IMG/VR virus record: IMGVR_UViG_3300043540_000428
Span: 1 to 38,823 of that record
Length of the DNA: 38,823 nt
Strand: one strand, 5' to 3'
From: a virus
Part shown: positions 7,917-15,095 of the stretch, piece after piece
How the letters are laid out: every line of letters begins with the position of its first letter
Position numbering within the stretch: position 1 is the stretch's first letter
Translations under genes and position numbers: made by a program
Notes under the pieces: generated by a model
Told to the model about the DNA's origin: nothing
Seen by the model: the letters and a program-made list of their open reading frames with translations, nothing else
Databases searched by the model: none

Positions 7917-8692
7917 AGCAAACCTCCTCTGGGCAGAGATCCCAGTACGCTTCTGAGGGTCATCCGGACTGACTCCATAGCTGGAGACGCGGTGCTAAGC
8001 ACCCTTTCCCGAACGGCTCCCTTGTCGGCTGGGGAGGCTACCCGGCTGAGTTCCTCGTACTCCACTCCGTACATGGACTCAGACATGAGCTGACCCTTCA
8101 CATACCGGCCCTTGTGGTGGCGCATGTGCTCACACCACTCCTCGTCAGTTGTAGCAATATTCTTGCAGAAATCGCATTGGCAGTACTGTGCTAAACAGCC
8201 CATGCTATACGCAAATGATCTACCAGCCTGGAGATTGTCGGCATACTCCTTGTCCTTTTTCTTGTCCACAGCGAGCAGAACCCTCACTGGCCTGGCTGGG
8301 TCCGACAAATCCAGTGTGGAGTGGACAAGTATCCCGTGGCTAGTCCGAACATCTGTGGCATCATGCTCCTCCAGATGGGGCTTTCCCACAAAGGACAGAT
8401 ACACGAACGTCCCAAGGTTGGGCCTGTACTGGATGAGTTCAGAGGTCCTAGCCCTGTCTCCATTCCCGTTGACCTTATCGGCATGCAGCGCCCTGACTTG
8501 GGCAAAGACATAGTTAGCTGGGTCATCGCTGATGTCGTACGTTCGGGCCATCCCCCGAATCAGGTTGGTGAAGAAGGGGAAAATATCGACTAGGTTGGAC
8601 TTGGATTGAGGATTGGAAGCTACCCTGCGCTGAAAGTCTTTGTAGGGTCCGTATACAGCTTCTAGGTCACTGCTGGCTGTTCGGTGGAACAT
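7913..8692 (-). CDS. Putative prohead maturation protease with Cys-rich C-terminal motif
   Basis: 259 aa from the ATG at 8692, which has GGAG six bases upstream. The frame is open to 8890, but that extension lacks a ribosome-binding site and lies over a separate small gene. The central region has a strand pattern seen in phage head proteases: VYLSFVGKPHLEEHDATD (His106/His110), GILVHSTLD, VRVLLAVDKKKD, then the turn AYSMGC (Ser163). Directly after it comes a Cys/His cluster at Cys166, 171, 173, 176 and 187 and His189, which could bind zinc. It lies just ahead of the scaffold and capsid genes and overlaps the scaffold start. His plus Ser would be the catalytic pair. A non-proteolytic prohead core protein is the alternative. 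Confidence 0.5.
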   Translation of the reverse strand: MFHRTASSDLEAVYGPYKDFQRRVASNPQSKSNLVDIFPFFTNLIRGMARTYDISDDPANYVFAQVRALHADKVNGNGDRARTSELIQYRPNLGTFVYLSFVGKPHLEEHDATDVRTSHGILVHSTLDLSDPARPVRVLLAVDKKKDKEYADNLQAGRSFAYSMGCLAQYCQCDFCKNIATTDEEWCEHMRHHKGRYVKGQLMSESMYGVEYEELSRVASPADKGAVRERVLSTASPAMESVRMTLRSVLGSLPRGGLL

Positions 8693-8831
8693 GGGTGGCT
8701 CCGTTGGATTGGGCTCTCTTCTGTTGCGGGCAGGACCCGGTATGCACCGTATGGCAGGCTGGGCACGGTTCGGGAGCCTGAACAGGTGTTGGAATTTGTC
8801 GGATAGACTCACCAGTTTTACGGAAGGGCAT
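8667..8831 (-). CDS. Small CxxC protein (54 aa)
   Basis: A short open frame with an ATG at 8831 and a strong AGGAGG five bases upstream. It encodes MPFRKTGESIRQIPTPVQ, a Cys cluster CPACHTVHTGSCP near residues 23-35, and a Gln-rich tail. The Cys and His spacing suggests a small zinc-binding knuckle. It ends with TGA 26 bases inside the protease gene. This explains a 229-base stretch that would otherwise be empty. No family is recognised. The ribosome-binding site and the motif are the evidence. Confidence 0.55.
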   Translation of the reverse strand: MPFRKTGESIRQIPTPVQAPEPCPACHTVHTGSCPQQKRAQSNGATHVPPNSQQ

Positions 8832-8864
8832 GGCCTCCTCCTCACTGGAAGTCTACTGGGAGAG

Positions 8865-8888
8865 GCCTCCTCCCAGTAAGGAGGAGGC
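8865..8888 (-). terminator. Hairpin downstream of 120-aa gene
   Basis: A perfect 9-bp inverted repeat (GCCTCCTCC / GGAGGAGGC) with a six-base loop lies 34 bases after the stop at 8922. The bases between (8889-8921) are AT-rich. No T run follows on either strand, so termination is uncertain. It could instead be an RNA-processing or stability hairpin, and the AT-rich strip might hold a weak promoter. Confidence 0.4.
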
Positions 8889-8921
8889 ATGAAACTGTAA
8901 GTAACTGATTTATCTGTAGAT

Positions 8922-9284
8922 TCAAATTGGTGATTCGGATGGAGTGGCCCGAATGTACTTTTTTAGCTCGGCAAGGATTGCACTGGCAGAGGGTGACCCT
9001 GTGTAGAGGGGCTCGGAGAAGGCCAGAAGGGCCTCCTTGTCGGTAAGGAGGCTGTCAAATACCTGGTCCTTCTGCTCCTCCTCCGAGAGGCCCCTAAATC
9101 TCTCCTGCTCCTCAGGGGTTAGGGTGGATAGATAGCTTGAATATCCCTGCATACGATCCTGGTCCACCAGTGCTAAACAGTGGTGCAGCCATCCTGTATA
9201 GATCGAGAATGCCTCATCGGATGGGCTCTTCTCTAGTGGGTCATCTGTGGCTATTAGAGCAAGCCTGGCCAGCAGGGTTTTCAC
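8922..9284 (-). CDS. Hypothetical protein, 120 aa
   Basis: Starts at GTG 9284 with GGAG upstream. The N-terminal helix (MKTLLARLALIATDD) is followed by a largely acidic helical protein (TLTPEEQERFRGLSEEEQ) with a C-terminal AILAELKKYIRA helix. No transmembrane segment or catalytic motif is seen. It lies between the portal-proximal gene and the protease, so a head-assembly role is possible but unproven. Confidence 0.6.
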   Translation of the reverse strand: MKTLLARLALIATDDPLEKSPSDEAFSIYTGWLHHCLALVDQDRMQGYSSYLSTLTPEEQERFRGLSEEEQKDQVFDSLLTDKEALLAFSEPLYTGSPSASAILAELKKYIRATPSESPI

Positions 9285-9298
9285 TTCTAATCTCCTTG

Positions 9299-9862
9299 CT
9301 ACCAGACCCGCTTAATGGGGGACACCCGCTTTCTGGCCAGCTTCCTACGAAAAGCCAGTAGCCTTCTGTGCCGAGACCGAACGAGTTTAGCCTCCATAGT
9401 CAGATTCATGGAGTTGACCGATGCATCGGGGTGCTGTACCTCAGCGTAACCAAAGGTCTCGCTTGTCATCTGGATGGATTTCACATCAGAGGGGTCCCAT
9501 CCAAGGTTCATGAACTCGTTCCCAGAGGGGTCGGTAAAGTTCCGGAAGTTCTTGTTCAGGAACTTGAGCAGTGCAGTGAGAATCACACCGTAGTAGACGG
9601 ACTTTCGGGTCAGTTCTCCAGTGGAATTTAGGTCAGCCTCCGGAATGTAGGGTGTCACCTGGAATTGAATCCTCCCTGTGAGCGTGTCTGCCTCAGGGTT
9701 ATAGGTGATCTTCTCCATTCCGATTGTCGATTCCCTCATCTCCACAATCCGGACGTTCTCCACAATCGCGTGCCTGGATAGTCCAGTCTTTCGGAGACGC
9801 CCCCTGGCGTCTCGAATCAACCTCCGCCCCGATCGGGTAGTGCCTAGGATATAGGGTACCAT
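9299..9862 (-). CDS. Hypothetical head-module protein, 187 aa
   Basis: ATG at 9862 with GGAGG five bases upstream. It has basic ends (TRSGRRLIRDARGRLRKTG and RHRRLLAFRRKLARKR). The beta-rich middle (NPEADTLTGRIQFQVTPYI) and NLTMEAKLVRS strands suggest a compact virion or connector protein that could contact DNA or another head protein. It directly follows the portal gene in transcription order. The family is not recognised; a head-tail connector is a guess from position. Confidence 0.55.
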   Translation of the reverse strand: MVPYILGTTRSGRRLIRDARGRLRKTGLSRHAIVENVRIVEMRESTIGMEKITYNPEADTLTGRIQFQVTPYIPEADLNSTGELTRKSVYYGVILTALLKFLNKNFRNFTDPSGNEFMNLGWDPSDVKSIQMTSETFGYAEVQHPDASVNSMNLTMEAKLVRSRHRRLLAFRRKLARKRVSPIKRVW

Positions 9863-9906
9863 CGTCGCCTCCAGATCTCAGTATAAATGCTCCGTCTCCA
9901 CGCAAG

Positions 9907-11745
9907 TTAAACGCCAGACCACAGATTGGCTGATGTGGGAGAGTTAATATCCTGACTGGAGAAAGTTCGCTCTTTCTCCTTCCCCACAGCAGACGATATC
10001 CTCTCAATTAAGGTTCCTGCGTCCCTCACACCCAGGGACTCCAGTGTTCTAGGGAGGGCCTCCAGGTTGGTTCCAGATAGATGATCCAGACCCTCCACAT
10101 CCGTTCTCCCGGATTTCAGAAGGTCCGCAACACCCTTCAGCAGTGAAGCTGACCTCTTGTTGGCCTCCTGTGTGGCTTTGTCCTCTCCCAGAATCTCCCT
10201 CGCCCTATCTTGCAGGCGCTTGTCCTCCGCCAGATTCTCCACCTCGGAATCCAGATCAATTCCTCCAGCCATGGAGGCATACGTCTTGTTGCTCACGAAT
10301 CCCCGATTCATGAGGTCCTTGTAAACATCCAGTAGGAAGGAGTCTCGTACTTCCAAGCTCTTGTTCCATCTAATCGTTGGAATCACGAGATCATCCTCTG
10401 TCTTGATAGGCAATCCCCTACGAATCCTAGTGAGGGCCTCCAGTGGTGAGCTCTTGTAGAACTCGTTAGCGATAGCTATAGGCTTCAGCACTTTGGGGAT
10501 AATCCACTCCCTGACAAACTTCTGCCGGAGGGCGGCAAGCCTCTCAATCATCACCTGGAGACCGGCATCAGCAGAGCTGAAGGTGGTTTCTCCTCCCAGG
10601 ATGGATTCTGGAACACCGAGTGCAGCCAGCTTCTGCTTCGTAATGAATTCACTCTCGTCCGAAATTTTCAGGAACTTATCCGATGTCCCCACGTACTCAA
10701 TATCGAGACCGAAATGATAGATGAGAATGGCGGCAGGGTCCAGCTCCGCCTGCTCCAGTTGTGCTAAGAAGGAGTCGTAGTCACCTTGGTCAGGAAACCA
10801 TCCGCTCTGAGGGTCCCCCAATTTGAAAACCCTCAATGGGACGGCGTTTCGTCTTGCTACGGCTAGGGCAGCATTCCATATCGCATCGGCATACATCATC
10901 ACCTGAAAGAGCCGTGTATAGAGAGACGTGCCCATAACATCGTAGAGGCAGGTCTTTCTGGCAATGTACGTTACATTGATGTCCTTCAGGGGGATGGGTT
11001 GCCCGGCTAAGATTTGGAGAAGGACCTCCTGTGGCAAATTCCTTCGGAATTCCACCATTCTTGGGTCATTGCTTTTGGCCATCCACTGCATTTCTGGTGT
11101 CGGAATGAGGTCCAACAGGGGAGGTGCCCCAGCTATTCCTCTTCCCTGTACACCCACATAGCTGGGGTCGTGCACGGCGCAATGGACCCAGTACCCCAGT
11201 GTGTTGGAGAATATGAGATGTGGAATAACCTTCCCCTTCATGATCAATTCCTTGGTCATCCCTGGGAGAATGGTGAGGAGATTCAACTTATTGAGGCAAT
11301 CTTCGTAGATGTGAAGAATAGATTTGTCCTCTATACCAGAGAGGGAAAAATCACTCCAAGGAAGGTCCGAGAAGAGGTCTGTAGCGGACCCGACCACAGG
11401 GTCCATCTCGTAGTAGGTTCTCCAGATCGTATTCTGCCTCTCCTGAGAGGCAGGAAAGTAGTATTTATCCTGTGAGCCAATAAGGGGGTTGTACCACTGG
11501 GGACTACCATAGGCAATCCCGTTCCCCGTTGTGGTCATCACAGCCCCTGCCAACGTTGGGTAGGAGGTATCCCCCTTACGGAACATTGCCTGCGCCTTTT
11601 GGGCTCTCAGGTAGCGGGCACTTCCCTGGAGCACGGCTTGGCGCCCCATCGGATCCAATCCCTGTGCAGCCTTCCGGACGGCGGATAGTGTCGTCCTCCC
11701 CCTATCCACGGGCTGGGGTTTTGATCCTTTCTTTCGTGTAGCCAT
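9907..11745 (-). CDS. Portal protein
   Basis: 612 aa, ATG at 11745 with GGAG upstream. The N-terminus is basic. Residues 85-130 (YYFPASQERQNTIWRTYYEM, then DPVVGSATDLFSDLPW) match the start of the portal clip/wing region. Later segments are typical of large portals: MTKELIMKGKVIPHL, MMYADAIWNAALAVARRNAV, KLAALGVPESILGGET and FSSADAGLQVMIERL. The C-terminus is charged and helical. Portals form the dodecameric DNA channel at one capsid vertex and dock the terminase. The gene lies between terminase and protease, the usual order. The call is confident from both motifs and context. Confidence 0.85.
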   Translation of the reverse strand: MATRKKGSKPQPVDRGRTTLSAVRKAAQGLDPMGRQAVLQGSARYLRAQKAQAMFRKGDTSYPTLAGAVMTTTGNGIAYGSPQWYNPLIGSQDKYYFPASQERQNTIWRTYYEMDPVVGSATDLFSDLPWSDFSLSGIEDKSILHIYEDCLNKLNLLTILPGMTKELIMKGKVIPHLIFSNTLGYWVHCAVHDPSYVGVQGRGIAGAPPLLDLIPTPEMQWMAKSNDPRMVEFRRNLPQEVLLQILAGQPIPLKDINVTYIARKTCLYDVMGTSLYTRLFQVMMYADAIWNAALAVARRNAVPLRVFKLGDPQSGWFPDQGDYDSFLAQLEQAELDPAAILIYHFGLDIEYVGTSDKFLKISDESEFITKQKLAALGVPESILGGETTFSSADAGLQVMIERLAALRQKFVREWIIPKVLKPIAIANEFYKSSPLEALTRIRRGLPIKTEDDLVIPTIRWNKSLEVRDSFLLDVYKDLMNRGFVSNKTYASMAGGIDLDSEVENLAEDKRLQDRAREILGEDKATQEANKRSASLLKGVADLLKSGRTDVEGLDHLSGTNLEALPRTLESLGVRDAGTLIERISSAVGKEKERTFSSQDINSPTSANLWSGV

Positions 11746-11760
11746 GAAAACTCCAATGAT

Positions 11761-12114
11761 CTATTTCTTACGAAACCTACGGTGTACGACAGGAAAGGAC
11801 AACTGGGGCTGGTTGTCATCCAAGAACTGGGGGTCGCCCTCAACCTCGGATTGGGGTCTCTCGCTCTCCCACTCCCTGCTAGAGGGGTCCTGCCCCGAGG
11901 GGAGAGGAGGCCTATAGCGGACAATGTTGGTGTTGGTAGAAGGAGGCAAATTCAGCAGCTCTAGCTGGCTGGGTGTCCTCATGTACTGGTAGTAATCACT
12001 GGGCGGAGCTGTATAGGGGCCTACATCTGGAGTGATTCCCTCTGGGGAATACTGGATGTCCCGGCTTCTGTAAGGCTGGTAGAGGGCATGAAACTGTCTG
12101 CACTTCCTTCTCAC
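11761..12114 (-). CDS. Hypothetical Pro/Tyr-rich protein, 117 aa
   Basis: I chose the GTG at 12114, which overlaps the upstream stop (GTGA) and has GGAGG at six bases. A TTG at 12141 is possible but less supported. The protein is rich in Pro, Tyr, Arg and Ser (YQPYRSRDIQYSPEG, GPYTAPPSDYYQYM) and looks largely unstructured, ending in a basic RRFRKK. It precedes the portal by a TAG stop and five codons in the same frame. The function is unknown; it might be a small head-internal or portal-binding protein. Confidence 0.5.
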   Translation of the reverse strand: MRRKCRQFHALYQPYRSRDIQYSPEGITPDVGPYTAPPSDYYQYMRTPSQLELLNLPPSTNTNIVRYRPPLPSGQDPSSREWESERPQSEVEGDPQFLDDNQPQLSFPVVHRRFRKK

Positions 12115-12416
12115 GGGTGGCCTCCAGATAGGTGCCTCCAAGGCACCGTTACTACCTCCCCAGTGCTCAAATTATACCCCAACACAAAAGCGTAGTAAGC
12201 CTGGTCTCGCTCGGACCACCTATAGGTCAGGGACAGAACCCTAGTCCCCCTATGCACCTCGTTCTTCCGTGGAAGCCCTGTCGCCTCCACTCTCACCTCA
12301 TCTCTGCCGAGTTTGTCGAGCTCGGAGTTTATCCTGCTGGCCTCTCCCTTTGGGACGCGGATAATGGCCTGAAGAAACCTCCGGAAGGTACTTGTGGGCA
12401 TCGTTTTCAACGCCAC
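12111..12416 (-). CDS. Hypothetical protein, 101 aa
   Basis: GTG at 12416 with TAGGAG at six bases. A helix-forming N-terminus (STFRRFLQAIIRVPKGEASR) precedes a beta-rich half with ALTYRW-like strands (TRVLSLTYRWSERDQAYYAF). This is compatible with a small alpha/beta protein. The first 119 bases overlap the end of the preceding gene in another frame. Its end overlaps the next gene by four bases. No family is recognised. Confidence 0.6.
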   Translation of the reverse strand: MALKTMPTSTFRRFLQAIIRVPKGEASRINSELDKLGRDEVRVEATGLPRKNEVHRGTRVLSLTYRWSERDQAYYAFVLGYNLSTGEVVTVPWRHLSGGHP

Positions 12417-13599
12417 CTTGGTCTCCTAGCGATCCGAGTAGACGAACCCCTAGAAATGCGGGCCAGAGTCCCAATTGGGAGGCCGCCTTCTGGGTGGACT
12501 CTCCGTATTGCTGGTAAGCTACCTCAAAGAGGAGTCTGGTTACGGGAGGAAGATGAATAGAGGGGTAGTCGCTCTCATACTCTTCCAGCAATTCCCTGGC
12601 CTTCTCTGTTACTAGCCTTGCATCAGAGGGGTTTCCTCCCTCCTGCTGAACCAGATTTCTGGCTCTTTCAATGAGATTGGGGTCTCTGGGACGAGGGGCT
12701 TTCGGGGCCTTCCCAGCCAGCACAGCCAAAGCATTTTTGATAAGGAAACGAGTCTCCTCCGGCGTGATGCCCCTCAGATGCTGGATAGTCAGTGCAATGG
12801 CTTCCTTCAGGGCCTCAGGCCCGTAGGTCTGGACAAAGGGAACAGAGTCTGCAATCTTCCGGTTGTTTGCTGCCGCCCTAGCCTGCTCAGGCAGCGTCTT
12901 GTAGCGAGACCGGAATACCGAGACAGGTCCCAGAGCCAGAGCAATGAACTCCGGAATTTCCTGGGGCCACCCGAAGCGCTCGCTTCTTGTCTCCCCACCA
13001 GGGGAGTATGGCTTTCCAGTGAAGAGTTCGATCCAGGTATTCTTGATTTTTTTCTGGTAGGCGTAGAGGATCTGAAACATTGCAGCAGAGGCCTTTTCCA
13101 GATAGATATCCCGGTATGCCTCGTAGAGGTACTGCACAACGTAGGAGAGGGAAGCCTTCTCACCCTTGGATGGGGCCTGTGTCTTTTGCTGGGTCTCCTT
13201 TGTCTCTTTCTTCTCCTGCGTTTCCGTTTTGGCCTGACCCGGAGCCCCCTCCTTCTCCTGTGTTTCCGTTTGGGTTTGCTCTGTGGATTCCCCAACCTGC
13301 TGCTGCACAACTGCCACAAAGAAGTCGTCGAAATTCTTGTAAGGGAACACCTGTCCGTCAAATTGGGACTGGAGTGTTTCCAGCGACCTCTTGAAGTCTC
13401 CCAATTGGGCCTCAGCCTCAGGGTAGATGGATCTGGCCATCTCCCAGTACCAGGCCTGTGCATCTCCCTGTGGCTTTGGGTGTGTTTGAATGTAGGATTG
13501 TACCAGCCCGGAAATGACAGCCTCGGCCTGATCCCCCAGCTTCCTCAGCGCCCCCTCGGCTGTTTCCTTCGACGTCACTGGAACAGGAGCTGCTGCCAT
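12298..13599 (-). CDS. Hypothetical protein with Gln/Thr/Glu-rich linker, 433 aa
   Basis: ATG at 13599 with GGAG six bases upstream. Residues 1-100 are helical (ALRKLGDQAEAVISGLVQS). A low-complexity linker rich in Gln, Thr, Glu and Lys spans about 105-150. A second helical domain (SLSYVVQYLYEAYRDIYLEK) extends to about 390. The last 40 residues are basic and read over the next gene, which has its own good ribosome-binding site. It is the largest unknown between terminase and portal. Head morphogenesis is plausible by position only. Confidence 0.6.
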   Translation of the reverse strand: MAAAPVPVTSKETAEGALRKLGDQAEAVISGLVQSYIQTHPKPQGDAQAWYWEMARSIYPEAEAQLGDFKRSLETLQSQFDGQVFPYKNFDDFFVAVVQQQVGESTEQTQTETQEKEGAPGQAKTETQEKKETKETQQKTQAPSKGEKASLSYVVQYLYEAYRDIYLEKASAAMFQILYAYQKKIKNTWIELFTGKPYSPGGETRSERFGWPQEIPEFIALALGPVSVFRSRYKTLPEQARAAANNRKIADSVPFVQTYGPEALKEAIALTIQHLRGITPEETRFLIKNALAVLAGKAPKAPRPRDPNLIERARNLVQQEGGNPSDARLVTEKARELLEEYESDYPSIHLPPVTRLLFEVAYQQYGESTQKAASQLGLWPAFLGVRLLGSLGDQGGVENDAHKYLPEVSSGHYPRPKGRGQQDKLRARQTRQR

Positions 13600-13609
13600 A
13601 GGAGGCTCC

Positions 13610-13984
13610 TTACCAGGACCGGCCCTTCAATCTCCGGACATTCAGGGACCCCTTGAGGAGTTTCTCCCTGGAGGGGGTACTGTAATCTGGGTTCTGGTAC
13701 TTCTCATTGGAGAGAGACACCCCGTACTGGGCAAGGGCGGTCTCAATACTTCCCCTGATGCTGTCATCCCAGGTGTACCCCAGCTTCTGCGAGATGGATT
13801 TGGCCTGCTCTTCTGGGAGCGAGGATCTCCCGCCAGCAGCCGTAACGAGGTCACTAATCAAGAAGTCAAACCGTCCAGGTGCTCTCCAGCTGGAGAGGTC
13901 CTCTGCGGTTCGGATGGATCTTCCCCTGGTGTAGGCCATCAGACGGAGTACTGTTCGGCGGATATCCTGCATCGTGTCAGTCAT
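13610..13984 (-). CDS. Hypothetical protein, 124 aa
   Basis: The start ATG at 13984 overlaps the preceding stop (ATGA). The frame is open farther upstream, but that part lies over the neighbouring gene. It is a mixed helical protein (MQDIRRTVLRLMAYTRGRS, RAPGRFDFLISDLVTA) with a basic C-terminus (LNVRRLKGRSW). No motif recognised. It is part of the tightly coupled terminase-to-portal gene chain. Confidence 0.55.
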   Translation of the reverse strand: MTDTMQDIRRTVLRLMAYTRGRSIRTAEDLSSWRAPGRFDFLISDLVTAAGGRSSLPEEQAKSISQKLGYTWDDSIRGSIETALAQYGVSLSNEKYQNPDYSTPSREKLLKGSLNVRRLKGRSW

Positions 13985-14760
13985 GAGGATACAAGCTCCT
14001 CTAGTTCGTCTGCCCCATGCGTAAGAGCCTGGACAGTAGTCTTTAGTTTGCCCCACAGGGACGATAGCCACCGCGTCACGCTGGCTGAGACATGCAGGCT
14101 CGCTTTCTCTGTAGGATTCACGATGTTCAATTCTCTGGGGCTCAGCGCAGGCTCTCCCTTCTCCGCCTCCAGGAACTCCGCCTCAGCTTGCTCCAGAACG
14201 GACATGAATTCCTTGAGCAGGGAAGGCAACTTCTTCGACACCCACTGGATGGCAGCCTCTACCCGAGGGTCTTCCGGAAGGGAAGTTCTCCCGGGAGCCT
14301 CCTCACGAATGTGCCCCTTGAGTTGGGCGGCAATGCTGGCGATTCGAATCAGTTGCTTCTCCCCCTCCTGGATCACACCCCTGTTCTTCTCCATGATACG
14401 CCAGACCTCATCAGCCTTCTCAGGCAACTCCCCCTTTGTCTGGGATAGCTGAGGCTCATATTTTTTCTTGAGTAGATCCAAGAACCTCTTCTTTCGGGCT
14501 GCCATCTTCGCCTCAATCTCCTCTGCCCGGTAATAGGTCTGCAGAAGAGAATGAATGGCCTCCGATAGGGCTTCACTCTTGCTCTCCTCAATCTCCCAAA
14601 GGATAGGCCGGTTGAATTTGCCAGGAGTGAGACCTGGTAGATCGGGCTTACTCGCAGGGGGCTGCTTGTACACATACACTTTAATGGGATCTTCCTCATC
14701 CGCTGTGAGCAACCTATCCAGCTTATCGACCGTTCGAATGATTCCTTTAAGGCTTGCCAC
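13981..14760 (-). CDS. Hypothetical coiled-coil-rich protein, 259 aa
   Basis: GTG at 14760 with GGAGG five bases upstream. It is dominated by charged helices (AEEIEAKMAARKKRFLDLLK, QAEAEFLEAEKGE), consistent with a coiled coil. A short Pro-rich stretch lies near residue 35-50. No catalytic or membrane segment is visible. It could be a terminase accessory or internal head protein given its place two genes after TerL. Family unknown. Confidence 0.55.
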   Translation of the reverse strand: MASLKGIIRTVDKLDRLLTADEEDPIKVYVYKQPPASKPDLPGLTPGKFNRPILWEIEESKSEALSEAIHSLLQTYYRAEEIEAKMAARKKRFLDLLKKKYEPQLSQTKGELPEKADEVWRIMEKNRGVIQEGEKQLIRIASIAAQLKGHIREEAPGRTSLPEDPRVEAAIQWVSKKLPSLLKEFMSVLEQAEAEFLEAEKGEPALSPRELNIVNPTEKASLHVSASVTRWLSSLWGKLKTTVQALTHGADELEELVSS

Positions 14761-14762
14761 GG

Positions 14763-15038
14763 TTACCTCCCAATACGTGCGTGCAGATTTTGGAGTTTGG
14801 CTACCCTGGCCATGGATGTGGTCTCCGCCTTGGCCTGCAAGTAGAATGGCTTGAACTCTGGCACTTCGTAGGAGACAATCTGGATCCCCTCTGAAGCCAG
14901 ATGCTTTGCGACCACGGTCCTGTCCGCACCTAGGGAACCACAGAAGTTATCGACATCCAGGGAGAGGACCTCTCCCTCATAGGCCATACGGGTAGCCAAC
15001 TGCACTGCTCTCAATTCAGCGGGCGGAAGAGTGCTCAT
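14763..15038 (-). CDS. Hypothetical protein, 91 aa, next to terminase
   Basis: ATG at 15038 with GGAGG upstream. It is a compact alpha/beta sequence (LPPAELRAVQLATRMAYEGE, then DRTVVAKHLASEGIQIVSYE) ending in a basic helix. It lies 57 bases after the terminase stop, in the same frame. Small proteins next to TerL can be terminase small subunits, but I see no helix-turn-helix signature, so this is only a possibility. Confidence 0.5.
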   Translation of the reverse strand: MSTLPPAELRAVQLATRMAYEGEVLSLDVDNFCGSLGADRTVVAKHLASEGIQIVSYEVPEFKPFYLQAKAETTSMARVAKLQNLHARIGR

Positions 15039-15095
15039 CCGAAACCTCCAGGACCCTACTGTAGACCCCCTTCTGGACTGGTAGTAAAGAGCAAG

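Noticed and set aside
12778-13656. 292-codon plus-strand open frame
   Set aside because: It lies wholly over the 433-aa minus-strand gene, is Leu/Cys/Arg-biased, has no ribosome-binding site and would be against the direction of every other gene.
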